A stretch of 13,249 bases of DNA from CAYXXZ01 sp964469165 (GTDB lineage Bacteria > Pseudomonadota > Gammaproteobacteria > Pseudomonadales > Porticoccaceae), in contig CAYXXZ010000086.1 of assembly GCA_964469165.1 (NCBI GenBank), positions 1 to 13,249 of the forward strand, given 5' to 3'. Numbering within the stretch: position 1 is the stretch's first letter; each line of letters starts with the position of its first letter. Below, piece by piece: positions 1 through 6,868 of this stretch. The notes under the pieces are model-generated. The model ran no database searches, was not told where the DNA came from, and was given only the letters and a program-made list of their open reading frames with translations. The position numbers were made by a program, and so were the translations under genes.

Positions 1-16
1 TAGTTTGTTCCGTCAT
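1..16 (-). CDS. Possible first codons of the leftward gene (phoB candidate), cut by window edge
   Basis: An ATG at 16-14 on the minus strand opens a frame of five codons (M-T-E-Q-T) that runs off the left edge. It lies about 30 bases downstream of the -10 element of the Pho-box promoter at 47-80. I see no good Shine-Dalgarno sequence in front of it. In Pseudomonas and relatives the gene following ubiC-ubiA is phoB (response regulator of the phosphate-starvation two-component system), and phoB is itself PhoB-activated, so phoB is the best guess. Five residues cannot show a protein family. The true start could also lie outside the window. Confidence 0.3.
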
Positions 17-46
17 AGAAAGACCAGTCTGGTTACGGCGCCTGCC

Positions 47-80
47 ATTAGAAACCGTCCATATGACAGGATTGTGACAG
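47..80 (-). promoter_or_regulatory. Pho box with -10 element, reading leftwards
   Basis: On the minus strand, positions 80-63 read CTGTCAC AATC CTGTCAT. These are two 7-base half-sites that match the PhoB consensus CTGTCA(T/C) at every position, with the canonical 4-base spacer. Exactly 10 bases further downstream, at 52-47, is TCTAAT, a 5/6 match to the sigma-70 -10 box. This is the architecture of PhoB-activated promoters, where the Pho box replaces the -35 element. It starts 8 bases past the ubiA stop codon and points out of the window, so its target is the next gene to the left, most likely phoB-phoR. Confidence 0.88.
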
Positions 81-87
81 GGGTTTT

Positions 88-963
88 TTAACTGTTCATT
101 GAATAATCGACGACGATCGCGACAAAAAGCACCAAACCTACCCAGCGGTTGTCCATGAATGCCTTGAAACAGCCGGCCCGGTCGCGGTGCCGTGCACTGT
201 ACAGTTGCTGGGCGAACAGCACGCCGACGATGCCGACACCGAGGTAGTAGAAGCCGCCCAGGGCGAAAGCGACGCCGCTCAGGGCGAGGGCGGTCACCGT
301 CGCCACCTGAAAAGCGGCGATGATGGCGAGATCACGGCGCCCGAACAAAATGGCGGTCGACTTGATGCCGATCTCGAGATCGTCGTCCCGGTCCACCATG
401 GCATAGAAGGTATCGAACACCATGGTCCAGCACACGACAGCGAGCGCAGGAAGCCACAGCTGCCAGGGCAGGGCATTGCGCTGCGCGGCGAAGGCCATGG
501 GAATGCTCCATGCCCAGGCGAGGCCCAGTACCGCCTGGGGAAAATGGGTGTAGCGCTTCATGAACGGGTACACGGAGAGAATCAGCGCGCCCCCCACCGA
601 CAGCAGTACCGTCAGGGGATTGGTGAGCAGCACCAGAGCGAAGCCCACCAGCGACAGGGCAATGAAGAGCGCCAGGGCCTCGCCCGCGCTGATGCGCCCG
701 GTGGCCAGTGGCCGGTAGCTGGTGCGTTTCACGAAGGCGTCCACGTTGCGGTCGGCAAAGTCGTTGATGACGCAGCCGGCGGCGCGCATGACGAATCCGC
801 CGGCAATGAAGATCAGCAGAATGTCCGGATCCGGCACGCCCTCCGCGGCCAGCCACAGCGCCCACAGCGCGGGCCACAGCAGAAGGATGGTGCCGACGGG
901 TTTGTGAAGCCGCGTGAGGTGAATGAAATCCACCAGCCGGGAATTGGAAAGCGCGTTCGCCAT
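88..963 (-). CDS. ubiA: 4-hydroxybenzoate polyprenyltransferase UbiA
   Basis: UbiA is an inner-membrane enzyme that transfers the polyprenyl tail onto 4-hydroxybenzoate, the second step of ubiquinone synthesis; its substrate is made by the neighbouring UbiC. The 291-residue product has the family's usual length. It carries both Mg/diphosphate-binding Asp-rich motifs: NDFADRNVD (residues 67-75) and DRDDD (191-195), followed by LEIGIKSTAILFG. Other hallmarks are KPVGTILLLWPALWALW (21-37), YPFMKRYTHFPQ (132-143) and a C-terminal CFKAFMDN. The hydrophobic profile fits about nine membrane helices. The frame stays open upstream to a GTG at 1140, but that would overlap ubiC, and family similarity starts just after the ATG at 963. 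An AGGAA lies about 12 bases upstream. It sits 44 bases after ubiC on the same strand, so the two are probably co-transcribed. Confidence 0.96.
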   Translation of the reverse strand: MANALSNSRLVDFIHLTRLHKPVGTILLLWPALWALWLAAEGVPDPDILLIFIAGGFVMRAAGCVINDFADRNVDAFVKRTSYRPLATGRISAGEALALFIALSLVGFALVLLTNPLTVLLSVGGALILSVYPFMKRYTHFPQAVLGLAWAWSIPMAFAAQRNALPWQLWLPALAVVCWTMVFDTFYAMVDRDDDLEIGIKSTAILFGRRDLAIIAAFQVATVTALALSGVAFALGGFYYLGVGIVGVLFAQQLYSARHRDRAGCFKAFMDNRWVGLVLFVAIVVDYSMNS

Positions 964-1007
964 CGTGGTTGTCGATTCCTCGCTACTCGGGCTGGCTATT
1001 CTACGGC

Positions 1008-1634
1008 TTAACGGGCCGCCAACCCACCGGGGAGGGGTGCCCCAGGAACCGGGGAGATGGCGGGATCGAAGTCGGGCAGAAAGATCTCGCTGACCAGCAG
1101 CGGCTTGCCGTCGAGGAAGAACAGTGAACGCCTGCCCCACAGCAGGGCGGCGGGAGGCGCCAGATGATCGGGAATCAGCGCGCCGCGCAGTTGCGTTATC
1201 TGCAGCGGGCCGCGACGCATGCCGCGATCGGCGAACAGCAGCGCACCCAGTGGGCGGGCGTCCAGTTTGCGCAGGGCGCGCTGCCGGCCGCTGAGCGTAT
1301 TCAGCGGAATGATGCTGCGCGCGTAGACCCAGGGCGTGCCGGCGCCGTGCAGCACCACCTCGCGCACCAGTGCCAGTTGTCGTGAGGGCAGCCCCAGTGC
1401 GCGGTGCTCGGCGGGCCGCGGTCTGCCGTAGCCCTGGCGCAATACCTGAACGGCAAAGGTGTTGCCGCTGGCCTGGATCAGCTTGCGCGTCAGCGAGCCG
1501 CTATCCGTGAGCCAGCCGCGCCAGAACGGCGGCAGGCTGCTCTCCAGCCAGCGATCGGCGCTGTGCCAGCGCACGGGAAGGGCGCGAGGGACGTTCAAGG
1601 GCAGTGCTTTACCGGGTTGTTGGAGGTGCCGCAT
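1008..1634 (-). CDS. ubiC: Chorismate--pyruvate lyase UbiC
   Basis: UbiC is a cytoplasmic enzyme that splits chorismate into pyruvate and 4-hydroxybenzoate, the committed step of ubiquinone synthesis. With the start chosen here the protein has 208 residues, somewhat longer than the 165-residue E. coli enzyme. Family landmarks are GSLTRKL (46-52), LVREVVL with R91 (equivalent to the substrate-binding Arg of E. coli), WVYARSIIPLNTLSG (102-116), PLGALLF (128-134), LWGRRSLFFLDGKPLL (165-180) and SEIFLP with E183 (equivalent to the active-site Glu). The start is uncertain. ATG 1634 has GGAG 9 bases upstream. ATG 1649 has GGGGTGG close in front. ATG 1676 overlaps the stop of the upstream gene by one base (TAATG), which would allow translational coupling. 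The gene lies between the LpxR-like gene and ubiA on the same strand. Confidence 0.92.
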   Translation of the reverse strand: MRHLQQPGKALPLNVPRALPVRWHSADRWLESSLPPFWRGWLTDSGSLTRKLIQASGNTFAVQVLRQGYGRPRPAEHRALGLPSRQLALVREVVLHGAGTPWVYARSIIPLNTLSGRQRALRKLDARPLGALLFADRGMRRGPLQITQLRGALIPDHLAPPAALLWGRRSLFFLDGKPLLVSEIFLPDFDPAISPVPGAPLPGGLAAR

Positions 1635-1675
1635 TCTACACGACTCCATGCGCCACCCCGTCTCGCCATCGCGCA

Positions 1676-2755
1676 TTACCAACTGTAGGAGAGCGACAGC
1701 GAGCCGTACTGGTGGCTGTGGGGCTGGCCGCGGAATTCGCGGGTGCGGAAGACCTGGCCGTAGGATACCTTCCAGCGATGGACGAGGAAGCTGACGCCCA
1801 CGGAAAGGTCGGCGACGAAATATTCCTTGTCGACGCTGTGGCTGTTCTTCCAGTTGTTGCCATCGAGAAAAATGTCGTGCCCGACGGCGCGGCCGTCGAG
1901 GGAGATGAAGCCGTGCAGCCCGTAGAGAAACCTGTCCGAGTGGCGCAGGCGCACGTCGCCGCGGCCCGGCGCACTGTTGTCGCCGCCGGGGCGCACCGCC
2001 GAGGTGCCGAAATCTTCGGGCAGATCCCAGCCGAAACGGTATTCGCCGCCAGCGTTGAGGTAGATGGCGACGCTGCCCAGGGCGGCGCCGGCATGGCTGA
2101 TGAAGTCGTGTTCGAGCCCCATCGGCAGTTGCTGTTTGAAGAGCCGCAGTTTGTTTTCGTAAACCAGTTGCAGGGTGGGCTCATCGCGCAGCTGATTGTC
2201 CCAGCCGTGGAATTTGCCGATGCCGCGCAGGTCGTGGATCAGGTCCTGCGCCTGTTTGCCCAGCGCGGACGGGCCGACCACGCCGAAGTTCACTTCCACC
2301 GAGTCGAGGCGGTTTTCGGTGCGGGAGTGGTAGCCGAACCCCAGATACAGGTAGCCCGCATAGGGGCGCTGGTCGCTGAGCAGTTCGGTGGCTTCGCGGT
2401 CTTCGGGCGTATACATGAGCTGCCCGAACGAGATGACCACGTTGCGCGTGAGGCTGTCCTTGAAGTCGAGCAGGCGGTCGAGCCGGTCGTTGACGCGGTT
2501 GATCAGCTCGGGAACATCCGGGTCGTTGCGGAACGAGTCCAGGTTCGGCGACACCCAGGACAGGCGGATACCGTTGGTGTAGTTCTGATCCGTCTCGCCG
2601 AACAGGTCGTTTTCCAGGTAAAGATTGCTCGTCCAGGCATCGTCGGCGCGCAGGGGTTTGACGGGAGGGGATTGGTTGTCGGTGCCGTGGGCAAAGGGTG
2701 TTGCGATGGAGCAGGCCAGAAACATGGCCGGAAAAAATCTCCTGAGGTCCAGCAT
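1676..2755 (-). CDS. LpxR-family outer-membrane lipid A deacylase (DUF2219)
   Basis: This is predicted to be an outer-membrane beta-barrel of the LpxR/DUF2219 family. LpxR of Salmonella removes the 3'-acyloxyacyl group of lipid A. The 359-residue product starts with a signal peptide (residues 1 to about 24: positive LRR, hydrophobic core, ending AHG) and ends in an aromatic residue (YSW), as barrel proteins recognised by BAM do. Family motifs are LYLENDLFGETDQNYTNGIR (45-64), whose N49-D50 correspond to the catalytic Asn-Asp pair; DQRPYAGYLYLGFGYHSR (128-145); VVGPSALGKQAQDLIHDL (159-176), with H174 as likely catalytic His; and GWDNQL (184-189). The ATG at 2755 is preferred over an in-frame TTG at 2770 because the signal peptide begins there. 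Actual deacylase activity and its exact substrate are inferred from the family. It heads the operon with ubiC and ubiA, although no functional link is known. Confidence 0.85.
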   Translation of the reverse strand: MLDLRRFFPAMFLACSIATPFAHGTDNQSPPVKPLRADDAWTSNLYLENDLFGETDQNYTNGIRLSWVSPNLDSFRNDPDVPELINRVNDRLDRLLDFKDSLTRNVVISFGQLMYTPEDREATELLSDQRPYAGYLYLGFGYHSRTENRLDSVEVNFGVVGPSALGKQAQDLIHDLRGIGKFHGWDNQLRDEPTLQLVYENKLRLFKQQLPMGLEHDFISHAGAALGSVAIYLNAGGEYRFGWDLPEDFGTSAVRPGGDNSAPGRGDVRLRHSDRFLYGLHGFISLDGRAVGHDIFLDGNNWKNSHSVDKEYFVADLSVGVSFLVHRWKVSYGQVFRTREFRGQPHSHQYGSLSLSYSW

Positions 2756-2841
2756 GGGCTTGGTATCCAATAGCGCGGCTTATGCTAGAGTGCCGCATGC
2801 CGCGAAAAGTTCAAGACCGAGAATAGCAAAAGGCTTTGCCA

Positions 2842-4725
2842 ATGAATACGAAGGATGAGGAGACTCAGTTCCACCTGCTTGCAAGCCGCCGTTTTCTACC
2901 CCTGTTCGTTACCCAGTTCCTCGGCGCGTTCAACGACAACCTGTTCAAGAATCTGCTGATCGTGCTGCTGGTGAGCGCCGGTCTCGCCGGTGCGTTCGAC
3001 AGCAACCTCATGATCAACCTGGCCGCGGGCCTGTTCGTGCTGCCGTTTTTTCTGTTCTCGCCACTGGCGGGCCAGCTGGCCGACAAATACGAAAAATCCG
3101 CGTTGATCCGGCGTCTCAAGATCGCCGAGATCCTCATCATGCTGCTGGGCGTACTGTGCCTGTTGCTGCAAACCTGGACCGGGCTGCTGGCTGTCCTGTT
3201 TCTGATGGGTACACAATCGGCATTTTTCGGCCCCCTCAAGTTCTCCATCCTGCCGCAACTGCTGCGACCGGACGAACTGGTGGCGGGCAACGCCCAGGTG
3301 AGCATGGGCACGTTCGTCGCCATTCTCATCGGCACCCTGCTGGGCACATTGATCGGCGGCATGGACAACTATCTGGTGATGATCGGCCCCGCGCTCATCG
3401 CCGTGGCGGTGGCGGGCTGGCTGGCGAGCCGCGCCATTCCCACAGCCGAGGCCCATGCCGCGAACCTGCGCGTGAAGCTCAACCCTTTCTCGGAGATGTT
3501 TGAGCTCGTTCGCCTGGCGCGGGAAAAGAAATCCGTATGGCTCAGCATTCTCGGCATGTCCTGGTTCTGGTTGCTGGGTTCGGCCTATCTTACGCAGACG
3601 CCCAATTTTGCCGTGCTGGTGCTCAAGGGTGATGCGTCGCTGATTGGCATCCTGCTGTGCACCTTTACCATCGGCATCGCCTGCGGTTCGCTGCTGTGCG
3701 ACCGCTGGAGTGGCCACAAGGTGGAGATGGGGCTCGTTCCGCTCGGCTCGCTGGGGCTCAGCATTTTTGGTATCGATCTGTATTTCGCGGCGCGCAGCTA
3801 TGACATCGCCGACGCCACGGCGCTCGGCGCTTTCTTCGCGGACTTCGATGGCTGGCGGGTAATGTTCGATCTGCTGCTGCTGGGTTTGTTCGGCGGCCTC
3901 TATATCGTGCCTTTGAATGCGCTGATCCAATATCGCACAGCGGTGGAAAAGCGCGCCCGGGTCATCGCGTGCGGCAATATCCTCAACTCCCTGTTCATGG
4001 TGTTCGCGAGCTTGTTCGGTGCCGTCATGCTCGGTGTGCTGAAGCTGGATATTCCCTTTTTCCTGCTCATTCTGGCGCTGGCGAACATGGCTGTTGCACT
4101 GTTCATCTATTTGCAGGTACCGGAATTCACCATGCGCTTTCTGGTATGGCTGCTCACTCACAGCATCTACCGGGTGCGCCACGAAGGCTTCGAGCACATT
4201 CCCGACAAGGGCCCGGCGCTGCTGGTGTGCAACCATGTGAGCTATGTCGATGCCCTGATCATCGGCGGCGCCATACGCCGCCCGGTGCGCTTCGTCATGT
4301 ACAAGCCCATCCACGATCTGCCCGTGCTCAATTTCATCTTCCGCACCGCGGGCACCATTCCCATCTGTTCACGGCGCGAAGACGAGGCCGTGTATGAAAA
4401 CGCCATGAAAAGCATTGCCGAGACGCTGGCGCGCGGCGAACTGGTGTGTATCTTTCCGGAGGGCAAGCTGACCCGGGACGGCGACGTGGATATATTCCGC
4501 CGCGGTCTGGAGAAAACCCTCGGCGAGGTGCCGGTTCCCGTGGTACCCATGGCCCTGCGCGGCCTGTGGGGCAGTTTTTTCAGTCATCGCGGCGGGTTGT
4601 TCCGCAGCCGCATGCGGCCCTTTTGCCGCGTGGACGTGGTGGCGGGGCCGGCGCTTTCGCCGCTGGCCGTGACCGCAGACCTGCTGCGGGAGAAAGTTGT
4701 TACACTGCGTGGCGAACGACGTTAG
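2842..4725 (+). CDS. Fused lysophospholipid MFS transporter and 1-acyl-glycerophosphate-type acyltransferase (LplT-PlsC)
   Basis: This is a two-domain inner-membrane protein of 627 residues. Residues about 15-430 form an MFS transporter with the LplT-type N-terminal signature QFLGAFNDNLFKN (25-37) and about twelve hydrophobic segments. Residues about 440-620 form a PlsC-type acyltransferase with NHVSYVD, the H-x4-D catalytic motif (H465, D470), GTIPICSR (504-511) and FPEGKLT (538-544). In E. coli LplT flips lysophospholipids inward and the separate protein Aas re-acylates them; here transport and acyl transfer are on one chain. Many relatives also carry a C-terminal acyl-ACP synthetase (AMP-binding) domain, which is absent here, so the acyl donor must be made elsewhere. 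The ATG at 2842 follows AAAAGG with 8 bases spacing; an in-frame TTG six bases earlier is less likely. It is transcribed divergently from the LpxR-like gene, 86 bases away. Confidence 0.9.
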   Translation: MNTKDEETQFHLLASRRFLPLFVTQFLGAFNDNLFKNLLIVLLVSAGLAGAFDSNLMINLAAGLFVLPFFLFSPLAGQLADKYEKSALIRRLKIAEILIMLLGVLCLLLQTWTGLLAVLFLMGTQSAFFGPLKFSILPQLLRPDELVAGNAQVSMGTFVAILIGTLLGTLIGGMDNYLVMIGPALIAVAVAGWLASRAIPTAEAHAANLRVKLNPFSEMFELVRLAREKKSVWLSILGMSWFWLLGSAYLTQTPNFAVLVLKGDASLIGILLCTFTIGIACGSLLCDRWSGHKVEMGLVPLGSLGLSIFGIDLYFAARSYDIADATALGAFFADFDGWRVMFDLLLLGLFGGLYIVPLNALIQYRTAVEKRARVIACGNILNSLFMVFASLFGAVMLGVLKLDIPFFLLILALANMAVALFIYLQVPEFTMRFLVWLLTHSIYRVRHEGFEHIPDKGPALLVCNHVSYVDALIIGGAIRRPVRFVMYKPIHDLPVLNFIFRTAGTIPICSRREDEAVYENAMKSIAETLARGELVCIFPEGKLTRDGDVDIFRRGLEKTLGEVPVPVVPMALRGLWGSFFSHRGGLFRSRMRPFCRVDVVAGPALSPLAVTADLLREKVVTLRGERR

Positions 4726-4770
4726 CTTTTCGCAAGCCCCGTGAAAGCGCACATTTGCACGGTGGTCGGA

Positions 4771-4844
4771 AATTCAGACTACAACCTCGCCTGTTGATTC
4801 CTGCTGCATGCCGTAGGGGCAATTCATGAATTGCCCCTACACGC
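4771..4844 (-). repeat. 74-nt palindrome-containing repeat, copy 1 (uninterrupted)
   Basis: The core, 4813-4840, is a perfect 28-bp palindrome made of GTAGGGGCAATTCA and its reverse complement. Read on the minus strand, 4844-4771 aligns without gaps to copy 2 (6306-6336 joined to 8204-8246): 64 of 74 positions are identical and nine of the ten differences are transitions. The first 37 bases of the alignment (GCGTG, the palindrome, CGGCAT) are identical. This copy is the empty target site for the group II intron. It lies between the LplT-PlsC and symporter genes and could form a strong RNA hairpin on either strand, but no T-run follows, so it is not a standard terminator. Confidence 0.9.
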
Positions 4845-4860
4845 GCAGGAAAACCGGGCT

Positions 4861-4889
4861 TTGGCAACTTGAAGATCCTGGCATATAGC
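4861..4889 (+). promoter_or_regulatory. Candidate sigma-70 promoter for the symporter gene
   Basis: TTGGCA at 4861-4866 (5/6 of the -35 consensus) is followed after 17 bases by TATAGC at 4884-4889 (4/6 of the -10 consensus). The transcription start would fall near 4896, leaving a leader of about 60 bases before the ATG at 4958. This is pattern matching only. Confidence 0.35.
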
Positions 4890-4957
4890 TCTACAAGTCC
4901 GTAGCTCAAATTTCTGACGTATGTATAAAAGAACCAGATAGGGGAAAAACAAAAGTA

Positions 4958-6241
4958 ATGAAATTGTCCACCAAAATCCTGATCGGCATGACGGCGGGCA
5001 TTATCGTCGGCACGCTGCTCAACCTCATCTCCCAGTACAACGGCTTTACCGCCACGGTGTCGACCTGGGTCGTGCAGTCGGTGTTCGATGTCGTTGGCCG
5101 CATCTTCATTTCTTCCCTCATGCTGCTGGTGGTTCCGCTGGTATTCGTATCCCTGGTGTGTGGCAGCAGTTCCATCGGTCGCGATGCCCGCATGGGTGTG
5201 ATGGCCGGCAAGACCCTGGCGTTCTATACCTTCACCACGCCGATTGCGATTATCTTTGCGCTGCTGGCCGCGAATTTCATCGAGCCGGGCGTCGGCATCG
5301 GCATGGGGGTGGCGGCGGAATTCGAGCCCGCGCCGGCGCCGTCGGTGAAGGATGTGCTGGTGGGGATCATTCCCACCAACCCTGTCGCCGCCATGGCGGA
5401 GGGCAACATGCTGCAGATCATCGTGTTTTCCATTCTCTTCGGCGTCGCGGTGGTGCACAGCGGCGAGCCCGGTCGCCGCACGCTGGAGCTTTTCAAGAGC
5501 CTCAACGAAGTGATCATGACCATGGTCACCTTCCTCATGCACCTGGCCCCCTACGGCGTGTTCGCGCTGCTCGCCAAGCTGTTCAGCGAACTCGGCATCG
5601 GCGCCATCGCCGATCTCGCCAAGTACTTTTTCACTGTCCTGATGGTGCTGGTATTCCACCAGCTCGTGTTCTATTCGCTGATGCTGAAAGTACTGTCGGG
5701 TCTCAGCCCCCTGGCGTTTTTCAGGAACATACGCCCGGCGATGCTGTTTGCGTTCAGCACCGCGTCGAGCAATGCCACCATCCCCATTACCATGAACGTG
5801 GTCGAAAAGCGCCTGGGTGTGCACAATTCCATCGCTTCGTTCACGGTGCCGCTCGGCGCCACCATCAACATGGACGGCACCGCCATCATGCAGGGCGTGG
5901 CGACCATGTTCATCGCCCAGGCCTTCGGGGTGGAGTTGGGCGTGGGCGGCTATCTCACGGTAATCGCCACCGCCACCCTGGCGACCATCGGCACCGCCGG
6001 AGTGCCCGGTGTCGGCATGGTCACGCTTGCCATGGTGCTGCAACAGGCGGGCCTGCCGGTGGAGGGCGTGGCACTCATCATCGGCGTCGACCGTCTGCTC
6101 GACATGGTGCGCACCGCGGTCAACATCACGGGAGATGCCGTGGTGTCCTGTGTCGTGGCCAAGGGTGAAGGTTTGCTGGACGAGAGCACCTACTACGACG
6201 TCTCGGACCCGGACACCTATGAAGAGAAAGTGTTGGAATGA
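4958..6241 (+). CDS. Dicarboxylate/amino acid:cation symporter (DAACS family, GltP/DctA-like)
   Basis: This is an inner-membrane secondary transporter that takes up acidic amino acids or C4-dicarboxylates with Na+ or H+. Its 427 residues have the usual family length. Landmarks are MLLVVPLVFVSLVCG (55-69), the first re-entrant loop SSNATIP (270-276, in the place of the usual serine-rich SSSATLP-type loop), the cation-site motif NMDGT (304-308), GTAGVPGVG (345-353) and DMVRTAVNITGD (382-393). D382, R385, T386 and N389 match the substrate-binding residues D394, R397, T398 and N401 of archaeal GltPh. The Arg predicts an acidic substrate; I cannot choose between glutamate/aspartate and dicarboxylates. 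The ATG at 4958 gives the family start; AGGGG lies about 14 bases upstream, so the ribosome site is weak. The gene stands alone, bracketed by inverted repeat copies, with the intron-bearing copy downstream. Confidence 0.93.
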   Translation: MKLSTKILIGMTAGIIVGTLLNLISQYNGFTATVSTWVVQSVFDVVGRIFISSLMLLVVPLVFVSLVCGSSSIGRDARMGVMAGKTLAFYTFTTPIAIIFALLAANFIEPGVGIGMGVAAEFEPAPAPSVKDVLVGIIPTNPVAAMAEGNMLQIIVFSILFGVAVVHSGEPGRRTLELFKSLNEVIMTMVTFLMHLAPYGVFALLAKLFSELGIGAIADLAKYFFTVLMVLVFHQLVFYSLMLKVLSGLSPLAFFRNIRPAMLFAFSTASSNATIPITMNVVEKRLGVHNSIASFTVPLGATINMDGTAIMQGVATMFIAQAFGVELGVGGYLTVIATATLATIGTAGVPGVGMVTLAMVLQQAGLPVEGVALIIGVDRLLDMVRTAVNITGDAVVSCVVAKGEGLLDESTYYDVSDPDTYEEKVLE

Positions 6242-6305
6242 CGAACACGAGTACGGATAGAGCGTCGGCCGTGGGGCTTACCTCGGTGCTTACGTGAAAC
6301 ATGCA

Positions 6306-6336
6306 GCGTGTAGGGGCAATTCATGAATTGCCCCTA
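6306..6336 (+). repeat. 74-nt repeat, copy 2, 5' part (5' exon of the intron)
   Basis: This is GCGTG followed by a 26-bp perfect palindrome (6311-6336), identical over 31 bases to copy 1 read on the minus strand. It is cut exactly after CCCCTA by the group II intron; the rest of the repeat resumes at 8204. The last bases before the intron (GCCCCTA) would serve as IBS1. Confidence 0.9.
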
Positions 6337-6868
6337 GTGTGCCCGGCATGGGCCAAAACTTGTTACCTGAAAGGAGGTAACCGGAAGTAGTGACGACAAC
6401 CGTAGCGAAACGCAAGGGGGACGCCGCGAGGCCAGCCTGAAAGAAGCGCGTAGCAAAGGGACGACCGTAGGAACACGAACAGACAGCGAGGCGGGGTGTG
6501 GGCGATGAGCGTGCTAGGGACCGCGAAATCCAACTGTCACCGAAAGACGCACCACGTAGAGTCTGGCGGCCCGGCCCGACAGTTTTGGCACCTTACCCGG
6601 GGAGATCTTTGCGGTGAGAGCCGCGAAGAAGTCAGCAGAGGCCATAGTAGTGAAGAAGCCGCGGTAATGGTGGTGGAGCGAAGGGCCGAAGAACCAAAGA
6701 CACCCACCGAAGCCTCAGGGCGCGACGCGGGAAGTGTCCCGAAGCCGGCGGAAGCAGCCCCCAGGGCAGCTATTCGGCCGGGTGGTGAAGTTGCCCGAGG
6801 TGGATTCCTCAGTGGTGGCAACGCCACGGGACGCGAGTGAGGCGCTCGGGCGGTAACGGAGAGGAGAA

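Noticed and set aside
187..1011. Open frame of 274 codons on the plus strand.
   Set aside because: It is antisense to ubiA, which shows all family motifs.
1604..2773. Open frame of 389 codons on the plus strand.
   Set aside because: It is antisense to the LpxR-like gene and has Val/Ala-rich low complexity; the minus-strand product has signal peptide, motifs and barrel C-terminus.
2756..2841. Promoters in the divergent region between the LpxR-like and LplT-PlsC genes.
   Set aside because: TATGCT (2781) and TTGGTA (2760) are only 15 bases apart, and no good pair was found on the minus strand. Promoters must exist but I cannot place them.
2896..4314. Long open frame of 472 codons on the minus strand.
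   Set aside because: It is antisense to the clear LplT-PlsC gene; its His/Gln/Glu-rich translation is typical of a GC-rich shadow frame.
4813..4840. Palindrome as a classical rho-independent terminator of the LplT-PlsC gene.
   Set aside because: The stem is AT-rich in its centre, has no separate loop and no T-run on either side. It is better described as a repeat element.
4700..6043. Open frame of 447 codons on the minus strand.
   Set aside because: It is antisense to the symporter gene, whose membrane motifs are unmistakable, and its translation is rich in His, Gln and Gly repeats without family motifs.
6496..6840. Open frame of 114 codons upstream of the RT gene (and a 96-codon frame opposite).
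   Set aside because: It lies in the ribozyme domains I-III of the intron, has low-complexity composition and no family features. The sequence is constrained by RNA structure, not coding.
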